Assembly (NCBI GenBank): GCA_903940125.1 | Contig: CAJAJL010000099.1 | Location: 1-41,606, forward strand | DNA from: an uncultured Chlorobiaceae bacterium | Lineage (GTDB): Bacteria > Bacteroidota > Chlorobiia > Chlorobiales > Chlorobiaceae | DNA: 41,606 nt | Direction: 5' to 3' | Shown here: positions 19,408 through 26,244 of the stretch, one piece after another | Position numbering within the stretch: position 1 is the stretch's first letter | Layout: each line of letters starts with the position of its first letter | Notes under the pieces: generated by a model | Told to the model about the DNA's origin: nothing | Database searches by the model: none | The model's input: the letters and a program-made list of their open reading frames with translations, nothing else | Program-made: the position numbers and the translations under genes

Positions 19408-20325
19408 CTAACCCTTATGAAAAGCTTTTACCTGATGCTTCTTGATCCAGCTTGTAAACGGCTCTACTCCTTTTACCTTAGCCTCTTCCAGGACATCATC
19501 CATGAATTGACGAGTGTCAGAAACCAAGACAACCTCGTACGGCTTATTGTCCGTAACCAAGTCGATGAAGTTCAAGGCTTGCTTTGCCCCTTTTTGTTCA
19601 GCTTGCTTTTTGTCAAGAATTATTTTTTGTTCCTTTTTACCTGCCCCATAGAGCTGATTTAAGCAATCATAGAGACTTATTGTTTTCGAAATATTCTCTG
19701 ATAATGTCGATCCGCTTGCATTAAGGTTCAAAAAATGACCGCAATAAATGGCGCCATTACCTCCAATAAAATCGAGACGAATTTCAGGCAAAAGTATTTC
19801 TGTTTGCAATTCTGCTGAATCAAGCTTGTAATCAATATTCAGATAGCGTTGAAAATCGAAATCATCTTTGGCCATTCTGCGAAAAGCCGTAGCCAATGTA
19901 TGACGACCTTTTGATCTGTTTTTTTCGATTTTCTCCTGTTTATCAGCTATCAACTTATTATACAACCTGTCAAAACGCTGCTCAAGCAGGTCATCGGCAG
20001 ATTCGTCAGGGTTATCATGCGCAATCACAAGCTGCTTTGGTGCAGTATAGCGAATGACGCCGTTTTCATAGACGGAAAGGTATTCAAGGTGTTTAACGTC
20101 AACAGACTCCCGGCTCTTTGCGAGACCTTCAGTCTGCTGTATTGCGCTCTCAAGAAGTGAGGATTTGTCAATACCAAGCGCACGATTAATTCGAGTCACA
20201 CGCTCCCGCGAGAAGCGTACTTTTACAGCACCACTCTCAGGGCTCACCATAATTAATCCGATGCCAAAAAACTCATCACGGTCAGGATTCGGCGCATATT
20301 TTACGGTTGTGAAATAGGTTTTCAT
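19408..20325 (-). CDS. DUF3037-like protein
   Basis: A 305-residue protein whose N terminus (YFTTVKYAPNPDRDEFFGIG, then LIMVSPESGAVKVRF) has the pattern of DUF3037. The family is of unknown function and often encoded beside HipA-like kinases. Typical members are 120-130 residues. Here the protein continues for another 180 residues with Lys/Glu-rich helices (IADKQEKIEKNRSKGR) and a later globular section ending WIKKHQVKAFHKG. The start codon overlaps the stop of the upstream remnant as ATGA, so the pair was translationally coupled. It could be an orphan half of a toxin-antitoxin-like or kinase module. No catalytic motif is obvious. Confidence 0.6.
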   Translation of the reverse strand: MKTYFTTVKYAPNPDRDEFFGIGLIMVSPESGAVKVRFSRERVTRINRALGIDKSSLLESAIQQTEGLAKSRESVDVKHLEYLSVYENGVIRYTAPKQLVIAHDNPDESADDLLEQRFDRLYNKLIADKQEKIEKNRSKGRHTLATAFRRMAKDDFDFQRYLNIDYKLDSAELQTEILLPEIRLDFIGGNGAIYCGHFLNLNASGSTLSENISKTISLYDCLNQLYGAGKKEQKIILDKKQAEQKGAKQALNFIDLVTDNKPYEVVLVSDTRQFMDDVLEEAKVKGVEPFTSWIKKHQVKAFHKG

Positions 20326-20624
20326 GGCATTTTAATCTTTGCGTCCACTAAAAGCTGTTGATAGAAACCTCGAACTAAATCTTTTCGGGGCAACAGATAG
20401 TGTTTTATAATCGATTCTTTTTCTGTCTCTTTGACTTCCCACTCATTGGGAATTTCATTCATTATGTCGCGAAGCTCTTCATCTCTTATGCTCTCTATCC
20501 GGCCAAGAACCCTGTCAGCTTCATCAGAGTAAAAAAGCCCGAGTGCGTATCGAGTATTTCCTTGATTTTGTTCTGTATCATTAGCCCTCTTATGTGGCTG
20601 CTATTCAGAAGTTTTAAACATCAT
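20322..20624 (-). pseudogene. Remnant of the gene coupled to DUF3037, possibly HipA-like kinase C terminus
   Basis: Translating this gap on the minus strand gives ATG-ATG plus five codons, then an in-frame TAG at 20603-20601. After it come 92 uninterrupted codons including RYALGLFYSDEADRV, LGRIESIRDEELRDIMNEIP and NEWEVKETEKESIIKHYLL. The frame ends in a TGA that overlaps the DUF3037 ATG. The acidic helix followed by IPNEW and a basic LLPRKDLVRGFYQQLL helix is what C termini of HipA-like kinases next to DUF3037 genes look like. That identity is an inference. The kinase core is absent, so this is a broken gene. Confidence 0.55.
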
Positions 20625-20689
20625 TCACCCGTGAAGGTGATGCTGCCAATGATTCAATATCAATTTTGAATGATACCTGACTTGATCGA

Positions 20690-20908
20690 TTAGGAATAAA
20701 TAGTATACGAAAATCGTTTAGAATACATTTGATGAAGACCAAACTTTTTCTGGTGAATACCTGCGTATATAATCAGGGATTCAATATCTGAAATCAAACA
20801 GTCCCAAAAATAATCACCTACTCCTTGTTCCTGAATATCATAAAAATCTTTTCCGTCATTTAAATCAACAAATGCTTCTTCAATTATAAAGACATCCTTG
20901 ATTCTCAT
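20690..20908 (-). pseudogene. C-terminally truncated ParE/RelE-type toxin
   Basis: A 72-residue frame with the RelE/ParE fold pattern: VDLNDGKDFYDIQEQGVGDYF, central helix ISDIESLIIYAGIH, and the strand KRFSYTIYS. Full toxins continue for 20-25 more residues (usually an IYY...V.V.AV.D strand pair); here a stop follows at once. A +1 shift would continue as YLFLIDQV, so a frameshift near 20697 is possible. It overlaps the antitoxin stop by TAATG, a normal antitoxin-toxin coupling. The toxin is probably inactive. Confidence 0.65.
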
Positions 20909-21111
20909 TATGGACGACTCTGTTTAAGTTCCGAAAGTGAAATAAATTTTGCATTTCCAGACGCAATCTTCTCTCTTCTTTCCTGAAGTATATTTTTATG
21001 CCACTCAGGAGTTTCGATTGTCTCATGCTCATAGCGAAAACTATCCCAAAGCGATTCCATAACCTGTAACCGCTCCGAAGTGCTCATTTTCTTTATTTCT
21101 GCCATATCCAT
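20908..21111 (-). CDS. Addiction-module antitoxin (Unstab_antitox type)
   Basis: A 67-residue acidic protein with the pattern of the short antitoxins paired with RelE/ParE toxins: MAEIKKMSTSERLQVMESLW, then TPEWHKNILQERREKIASG. It precedes the truncated toxin with a 1-base stop/start overlap. The ATG has a strong AAAGGAGAC site. Its partner is broken, so it may now be an orphan. Confidence 0.78.
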   Translation of the reverse strand: MDMAEIKKMSTSERLQVMESLWDSFRYEHETIETPEWHKNILQERREKIASGNAKFISLSELKQSRP

Positions 21112-21172
21112 CTCTTGTCTCCTTTTTATAACGATTCAATACTCATAAGACTGGTTCCACACTGCATAACTC

Positions 21173-21379
21173 TTAATACTGCCATTTTTCAAATTTCTTC
21201 TTCGCATGAGCCTGCACTATTCCCTTGCCTTCCCGGATCTCTTGTTCTCCATGTGAAAATTTGACATACACATAAAGGGCATAAATAATTTCATCCATTG
21301 AAACATCATTCAACAAAGAATCAATCACCTTTTTTGCTGTTTCTTTATCTCTACAAGTCACTTTCTTCAATTCCTGCAA
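21173..21379 (-). CDS. Small antitoxin-like protein
   Basis: About 60-68 residues (TTG or GTG start; no suitable ATG). Motifs KETAKKVIDSLLNDVSMDEI, YALYVYVKFSHGEQEIREGK and AHAKKKFEKW fit a family of short antitoxin-like proteins usually set before a ParE/RelE toxin. Here it follows hicA, overlapping its 3' end by 29 bases, and precedes another antitoxin rather than a toxin. A fragment of a second copy of its first codons is seen at 22203-22234. Confidence 0.6.
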   Translation of the reverse strand: MQELKKVTCRDKETAKKVIDSLLNDVSMDEIIYALYVYVKFSHGEQEIREGKGIVQAHAKKKFEKWQY

Positions 21380-21557
21380 CTTTCATAAAATACCGAAGCA
21401 AACCGATTTTTAAGTCCGCATTTCCATGAATTGGAACGGATAGTCTGGCCGGATTTTCTTGTTTCATATAAACATGATGGCTACCGTTTACCCGTACCAA
21501 ACGCCAGCCTTTATTTTCAAGAAGCCGCGCAAAGTGTTTTCCTGAAACAGATTTCAC
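21351..21557 (-). CDS. hicA: HicA-family mRNA interferase toxin
   Basis: A 68-residue double-stranded-RNA-binding-fold toxin. The conserved core GWRLVRVNGSHHVY (17-30) contains the His27/His28 pair that includes the catalytic His. PARLSVPIHGNADLKIGLLR is the second family motif. It starts within the hicB stop codon (ATGA). Gene order hicB then hicA is the reverse of E. coli but common elsewhere. All key residues are intact, so it should be active. Confidence 0.9.
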   Translation of the reverse strand: MKSVSGKHFARLLENKGWRLVRVNGSHHVYMKQENPARLSVPIHGNADLKIGLLRYFMKVAGIEESDL

Positions 21558-21757
21558 AGCACAAGCTCAAAAACCTTGTCATTTTCAGCAATCTCGATTG
21601 TTTCCAAATCCACAGAAAGACAGGCATCTACAGCGTCGTGCAGGTTTGCCAGAAGCTCCTCCATCGTCTCTCCTTGAGTTGCGCAGCCCTGAATTGCTGG
21701 CACTTCCGCCCAAAACCCCCCCTCTTCCGCAGGGTGTACAATAATTTTTAATTTCAT
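21554..21757 (-). CDS. hicB: HicB-family antitoxin
   Basis: A 67-residue HicB without the extra DNA-binding domain. The degenerate RNase H fold is seen in IIVHPAEEGGFWAEVPAIQGC and ATQGETMEELLANLHDAVDACL. It neutralises the coupled HicA toxin. A decayed partial copy of this gene lies at 23931-23971. Lacking a ribbon-helix-helix tail, it may not repress its own promoter. Confidence 0.9.
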   Translation of the reverse strand: MKLKIIVHPAEEGGFWAEVPAIQGCATQGETMEELLANLHDAVDACLSVDLETIEIAENDKVFELVL

Positions 21758-21930
21758 ATATAGCTTTTAATAGTAAGCACATCGCCCGTTTTTTCCGCTG
21801 ATATTTCTGAAGAATAAAAGCCATCTGCAACTCATGGCGCAGCAATACTTTCATTGTACCAATTAAATCCATCAACAACAAGGGAGAACAAAGCTATCAC
21901 AAGGAGTTAAACTTATCCGTTCACCCACCG
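21670..21930. repeat. Direct repeat copy 1 (hicB 5' half plus Rpn 3' flank)
   Basis: Three blocks here recur in order at 23931-24102: 21670-21710 inside hicB (41 bases, 3 mismatches), a block with AAGCCATCTGCAACT near 21819-21833, and 21899-21929 with CAAGGAGTTAAACTT. The copies lie about 2.3 kb apart, with the Rpn remnant, PIN and XRE-ImmA genes between them. Confidence 0.8.
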
Positions 21931-21941
21931 AAAAAAACCAA

Positions 21942-22217
21942 TCACAGCCCTTCCACAAGAGCAACTGGCAGACCAGTATAACGTGAAATCGTTTCTATGT
22001 CAAGACCTGCATCTTTAAGCTTTTTTGCAACTTCCAGAGCCTTTTGCTGACTGCCATCGGCCTTGCCATCATCATAAGCGGTATCAACAACATTCTTCAG
22101 GTCACGATATACCTTGAGACTTTCTTCATAAGCCGCTGCTTCCATGGTCCCCGCCCCCGGAGGCAAAAGGGTGATTTTCTTGAAACCAAAATCGGTGAAG
22201 GAGAATCCATCACTTGT
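21942..22217 (-). pseudogene. Internally deleted Rpn (PD-(D/E)XK) nuclease/transposase remnant
   Basis: One continuous minus-strand frame contains FTDFGFKKI (22199-22173), the start signature of Rpn recombination-promoting nucleases. A nine-residue joint TLLPPGAGT follows. Then comes the Rpn C-terminal tail EAAAYEESLKVYRDLKNVVD and TAYDDG with a final short helical motif ISRYTGLPVALVEGL. Roughly 200 residues with the whole nuclease core are gone. No good start codon is present in the remaining frame beyond a TTG at 22166. Confidence 0.75.
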
Positions 22218-22285
22218 TTTGCTGTTTCTTTATTGACCATAAGTTTTCACTGGATTTTCTGCAATTCGGCACTTTTCATACGCCT

Positions 22286-22783
22286 TTATAACCACTGCTT
22301 AATGCGATTGGCAACCTCATGTACAGGGAGTCTGACATTAATGCCTTGCAACTCCTTGAGCTTTTGAGCAGCTACCGAAGGAGTTGTGAGACCAGACTCG
22401 ACAAGCTGGTCAAACAACCACAAGCAGCCATGAACTTCAATCTTTTCCTGTTCGATAACTTTACGCAATTTTCTGTCGCCTGTAATTATCATAGCCTCTT
22501 CCCGTTTGGCTGCGGCCAGCAAGGAACAATCCTCAAATGAAACGCCACTGTACTTTCTGGCACTGAATGCAATTTCAAGCACTTCAACAGCATTGAACCG
22601 CTCAATACCCAGAACCCCATTGTCAATAAACGGCTGCAGCACCATTTGCTGTAGAGCATCTATCTCCTGCCATACAAAATCGGTCGTGCGCATATCAATA
22701 TTAATCTGAAACAGTAGATCCGCCAGACCAATTTTAACCATGTCAATCAGAATATTGGCATCATGTATAGCTACAATCACCAT
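22286..22783 (-). CDS. PIN-domain toxin
   Basis: A 165-residue PIN ribonuclease. The acidic metal-binding set is visible: Asp8 (IHDANILID), Glu40 (VWQEID), Asp85 (SFEDCSLLAAA) and Asp103 (ITGDRKLRK). It lies 18 bases downstream of the XRE-ImmA gene on the same strand. That pairing is known for predicted toxin-antitoxin operons in which a COG2856 protein is the antitoxin. All active-site residues are present, so nuclease activity is likely. Confidence 0.82.
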   Translation of the reverse strand: MVIVAIHDANILIDMVKIGLADLLFQINIDMRTTDFVWQEIDALQQMVLQPFIDNGVLGIERFNAVEVLEIAFSARKYSGVSFEDCSLLAAAKREEAMIITGDRKLRKVIEQEKIEVHGCLWLFDQLVESGLTTPSVAAQKLKELQGINVRLPVHEVANRIKQWL

Positions 22784-22801
22784 TCAGTGCTCGTTGAGCG
22801 A

Positions 22802-23848
22802 TTATATGAAAGACATCTCCTGTTGCAACTCATTGAGCGACATTCCGGCAAGTTCAGCAGCTTTGCTTATTGTTATAATCTCCTCTGCTACCGCTCTATC
22901 CAGCAATTGCCGAAACCGTGACGGCTCCTCCTTTGAGCGGTATTCACCTGGTTCTTCAGTCCGATATGGCGACCAGGCAATATAAAAGCGCTTGTACACA
23001 CTATCGGTAATAATTCCAAGGTTTTTTGCGCGCGCCATCAAGTCCTGTACCGAAAGACCAAAATACTCTTTCATTTCAAGCAGCTCTCTTACCGTAAAAT
23101 GCGTGCGAGTTGTACCAAATGCTTTTATAAAAGAGTCTTTCGGAAACAAAAATGCTCCGGCAAATACATGGGCAAGCTTTTCATTCTCCTTAACACTCCC
23201 TGCCTGAAACGCAAGTAACAGATGAGCCAATTCATGCAAAACGGTAAACCGCCGCCGCACTTTATCACGCGCCTTGTTGAACACAATGAGAGGCACCACA
23301 CCTGACCATGCCGACAGACCATCGAAGGCTGGATGACTGTTGAGCATCACCACTCTGATATTGAAATTTTCGACCATCTCAACGACATCAGGAATGGGAT
23401 CAACGCCAATACACCACTCTTGCCTGAGTCTATCTGCAAGAGCCTCAATCTCATCCGTTGATGATACCCGCATACCCGCCAGGGGATTGCGGAACGAGGA
23501 ATCAATACCAAGACACGACTCAAGCTCAATATAGCGTTCAAGCATGTCGCTGCTCTGAGCCTTGACTTTCTCCTTCTCCTTTTCAGGCAACACAGTATGT
23601 TTTCTGAACTCAATCGAATCAAGCGGCATGCTTTCCCTGAAAAGATAATCTGGCCTGACCTTTAAAGCAGAGGCTAGAGAGAGCAAAATTTCACTATCAG
23701 GCATCATCCTGCCCTGCTCGTATTTATTGATTGCCTGCCGTGAAACTGGCTTGATCATGCTTTCCGCAAGCTCCTGCAGCGACAACCCAGCCATCTTTCG
23801 GGCTGATTTAAGTCGCTCCCCAAAATGATACTGCATACCTGAAGACAT
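22802..23848 (-). CDS. XRE helix-turn-helix and ImmA/IrrE (COG2856) metalloprotease fusion
   Basis: A 348-residue protein. Residues 8-70 form an XRE repressor domain (FGERLKSARKMAGLSLQELA, then SRQAINKYEQGR). Residues about 130-300 are a COG2856 zinc peptidase-like domain with HELAH at 205-209. In IrrE/ImmA proteins this domain cleaves a repressor. The C terminus (TISKAAELAGMSLNELQQEM) is a second small helical motif as in ImmA-type antitoxins. It probably represses its own promoter through the inverted repeat at 23869-23907 and counters the PIN toxin encoded next. The intact HExxH means self-cleavage or substrate cleavage is possible. Confidence 0.88.
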   Translation of the reverse strand: MSSGMQYHFGERLKSARKMAGLSLQELAESMIKPVSRQAINKYEQGRMMPDSEILLSLASALKVRPDYLFRESMPLDSIEFRKHTVLPEKEKEKVKAQSSDMLERYIELESCLGIDSSFRNPLAGMRVSSTDEIEALADRLRQEWCIGVDPIPDVVEMVENFNIRVVMLNSHPAFDGLSAWSGVVPLIVFNKARDKVRRRFTVLHELAHLLLAFQAGSVKENEKLAHVFAGAFLFPKDSFIKAFGTTRTHFTVRELLEMKEYFGLSVQDLMARAKNLGIITDSVYKRFYIAWSPYRTEEPGEYRSKEEPSRFRQLLDRAVAEEIITISKAAELAGMSLNELQQEMSFI

Positions 23849-23868
23849 TGTTTGGCTGGTTCAGTAAT

Positions 23869-23907
23869 GGTTGACAAATAGTTTAAATAATATATATTTT
23901 GTCAACC
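23869..23907. promoter_or_regulatory. Inverted-repeat operator/promoter of the XRE-ImmA/PIN operon
   Basis: A perfect 10-base inverted repeat (GGTTGACAAA at 23869-23878, TTTGTCAACC at 23898-23907) with a 19-base AT-only-like centre, 20 bases upstream of the XRE-ImmA start. Each arm contains TTGACA, a consensus -35 hexamer facing inward, so promoters in both directions are conceivable. The obvious binder is the XRE protein itself. Confidence 0.75.
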
Positions 23908-23930
23908 GATAATCACAAAAAAATTCAGCT

Positions 23931-24102
23931 CTTCTTGAGTTGCGCAACCCTGAATTGCTGGCACGTCCGCCTAATAAGCCATCTGCAACTTTTGATCTGC
24001 AACTTATATCGCCGCGACGTACTTATTATACCAACTTAATACATCTAAACAAAAAGAGAACAAATCTTACACAAGGAGTTAAACTTGTCCGTTCAACCCA
24101 CC
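23931..24102. repeat. Direct repeat copy 2 (decayed hicB and Rpn flank)
   Basis: A shortened copy of 21670-21930 in the same orientation. 23931-23971 matches hicB, then about 110 bases are deleted and AAGCCATCTGCAACT follows directly. The end at 24072-24102 matches the segment past the Rpn stop. No coding capacity remains. The rest of the gap to 24307 holds no gene that I can support. Confidence 0.8.
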
Positions 24103-24307
24103 AGACGCAAAAGGTTTTTTGACCGATGATTGTCGCTGAAAATATCATATTAACTATGGGCTTTTTTTTTACCTTACTTATGAACGGTTTCGGCTATAAG
24201 ATCCATTTTATAAATTTTTTGTTAAAAATCCCTGCACCCTGCTAAACGAGCAGCACATTATATGCTTATACGGTAATGTTTTACAGTTATCAAAGTAGAG
24301 GTTTATC

Positions 24308-24892
24308 ATGAATTACTCAGTATCGAGCCGCAAAGAGTTGACTATTATGAAAATCGAAGAGGAGGTGTTTGATTTCCGTCATGGTGACTCATTCAAGCTG
24401 GCAATTGACGAATTGGTTAACAAAGAGAACTGCAAAAACCTGATTATCGATTTTTCTCAAGTAAAAGCTATTGATTCGTGCGGTATAGGTTCAATGCTGC
24501 TCGCTCACAAACTCTCCAATCAATCACAGGGACTTGCTGTTTTCGTTTCTCTTTGCAAACAGATCAAGGATCTGCTGAAATTGACGAATCTGAACAAACA
24601 GCTCTACATTTTTTCTTCTATTAACGAGGTTATAACACTCATAGAGCCGGCAATAAAAGGTAAGCGGGGTGCAGGGAGAAAATCTCAATCACAAGTCTAT
24701 GAAGCCAACGATGAGGTCAACGACGATCTTAGTGATGATTTAGACCTTATTGCCATACCTGATCTGCATGAGGAAAATCTTGACGAACACCTTGTAGAAC
24801 CTGATGAAATAAACGAGCAGACAGACCTCGCCGATCACCTTACAGAAAGTGAGCCCGGCTCCAAAAAAAGAGGACGCCCGAAAAAAGCTTGA
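24308..24892 (+). CDS. STAS-domain protein with acidic linker and C-terminal AT-hook
   Basis: A 194-residue protein. Residues 14-112 are a STAS fold of the anti-sigma-antagonist type. LIIDFSQVKAIDSCGIGSML carries Asp56-Ser57, the position phosphorylated in SpoIIAA. A basic stretch KGKRGAGRKS (117-126) follows, then an acidic linker of about 55 residues, then a tail GSKKRGRPKKA whose RGRP (188-191) is a canonical AT-hook core. STAS fused to an AT-hook is unusual and suggests a switch that binds AT-rich DNA. The cfa gene follows on the same strand, so the two may be one operon. ATG at 24308 has an AGAGG site; ATG 24347 is an alternative. Confidence 0.8.
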   Translation: MNYSVSSRKELTIMKIEEEVFDFRHGDSFKLAIDELVNKENCKNLIIDFSQVKAIDSCGIGSMLLAHKLSNQSQGLAVFVSLCKQIKDLLKLTNLNKQLYIFSSINEVITLIEPAIKGKRGAGRKSQSQVYEANDEVNDDLSDDLDLIAIPDLHEENLDEHLVEPDEINEQTDLADHLTESEPGSKKRGRPKKA

Positions 24893-25003
24893 CTACTACG
24901 GAGATTTTACCTACTTTAGTAGAGAGTGTTACCGTGCCCTGTGGAGCAGAAAGCAGATAGATATGTGCTACGGGGAGACCAAATAGGAAAAATTTGTCCA
25001 ATC

Positions 25004-26236
25004 ATGACACAAATTTTTACTCATTCAGGTCAGAGGGAAAACGAGCCGAAAACAGAACACAGGCAGTCAAGGTTTCTGGATAACCATTACCCTCCAGTCA
25101 AACTTCACTCTCGTGAAGTCATAGACAACTTCTGCAAAAATCAGTTAGAGCGAATCTTCGACGCCGCAGATATCAAAATCGGGGGTAACCGGCCATGGGA
25201 TATCCACATACACAACCCTCTGGTTTTTCGTCGCGCCATCACTGAAGGAAACCTCGGTCTTGGAGAGTCATACATGGATGGCTTCTGGGAGTGTGATGAT
25301 CTTGAGGAGTTCATGTTCCGGCTTATCAGTTCGAAAGCTGATGAAAAAATTGTAGCACCGGTCATGTTTATCGGAAAATGGATCGGTAAAACATATAACC
25401 TGCAGCGGCCTTCGAGAGCATATACCGTTGGTGAAACACATTACAATGCAGGCAATGATCTGTTTAAGGCCATGCTCGACCAGCGGTTGATTTACAGTTG
25501 CGGCTACTGGAAAGAGGCTGCCACGCTAGATGAGGCACAGGAAAACAAACTTTGCCTGATTTTTAACAAGCTGCAGCTTCAACCGGGAATGCACCTGCTT
25601 GATATCGGCTGCGGCTGGGGAGGAGCTGCCCGCTTCGCCGCCGAACACTATAAAGTCTCGGTAACCGGCATAACCATTTCAACCGAACAGGCCAAAATTG
25701 CAAAAGAATATTGTGCCGATGTCCCGGTCACCATTGAACTGATCGACTACCGCAAACTGCAGGGTTCTTTCGATAGAATTTATTCGATCGGCATGTTCGA
25801 GCATGTCGGTTATAAAAACTACCACAACTATTTCGATTTGATCAGCAGGTGCCTGAAACCGGACGGTTTAACCCTTCTGCACACTATCGGTTCGAACACT
25901 CCCACCACCAACGGTGATGCATGGAGCTGCAAATACATCTTTCCAAACTCGATGCTGCCGGCAGCAAGCCAGATCACAAAAAACTATGAGGGGCTCTTTA
26001 TTCTCGAAGACTGGCACGTTTTCAGTTATGACTACTCTCTAACACTTAAAGCGTGGTATAACAACTTCGAGAAGCATTGGCCGCTGCTGCAATCCAGTTA
26101 CTCTGAGAGATTTCACCGCATGTGGCGTTACTATCTTCTGAGCTTTTCCGGGGCTTTTCGATCCCGCTCCATTCAGCTCTGGCAGATTCTCCTCTCTAAA
26201 AACGGGCTTCCAGGAAGAACAACTATTGCTCGATAA
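25004..26236 (+). CDS. cfa: Cyclopropane-fatty-acyl-phospholipid synthase
   Basis: Transfers a methylene from S-adenosylmethionine to double bonds of membrane phospholipid acyl chains. The SAM motif LLDIGCGWGGAARF is clear. By position against E. coli Cfa the bicarbonate-site residues appear kept: Cys in YSCGYW, Glu in GMFEHVGY, His and Ile in LLHTIGSN, and Tyr in YDYSLTLKAW. The position of E. coli Cys354 (NACAGAF) reads LSFSGAF here, so that cysteine is lost. The frame is open from GTG at 24926; ATG at 25004 gives 410 residues, closer to family length, with AGGAAA about 14 bases upstream. It follows the STAS/AT-hook gene. Confidence 0.92.
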   Translation: MTQIFTHSGQRENEPKTEHRQSRFLDNHYPPVKLHSREVIDNFCKNQLERIFDAADIKIGGNRPWDIHIHNPLVFRRAITEGNLGLGESYMDGFWECDDLEEFMFRLISSKADEKIVAPVMFIGKWIGKTYNLQRPSRAYTVGETHYNAGNDLFKAMLDQRLIYSCGYWKEAATLDEAQENKLCLIFNKLQLQPGMHLLDIGCGWGGAARFAAEHYKVSVTGITISTEQAKIAKEYCADVPVTIELIDYRKLQGSFDRIYSIGMFEHVGYKNYHNYFDLISRCLKPDGLTLLHTIGSNTPTTNGDAWSCKYIFPNSMLPAASQITKNYEGLFILEDWHVFSYDYSLTLKAWYNNFEKHWPLLQSSYSERFHRMWRYYLLSFSGAFRSRSIQLWQILLSKNGLPGRTTIAR

Positions 26237-26244
26237 TGGTTTAT

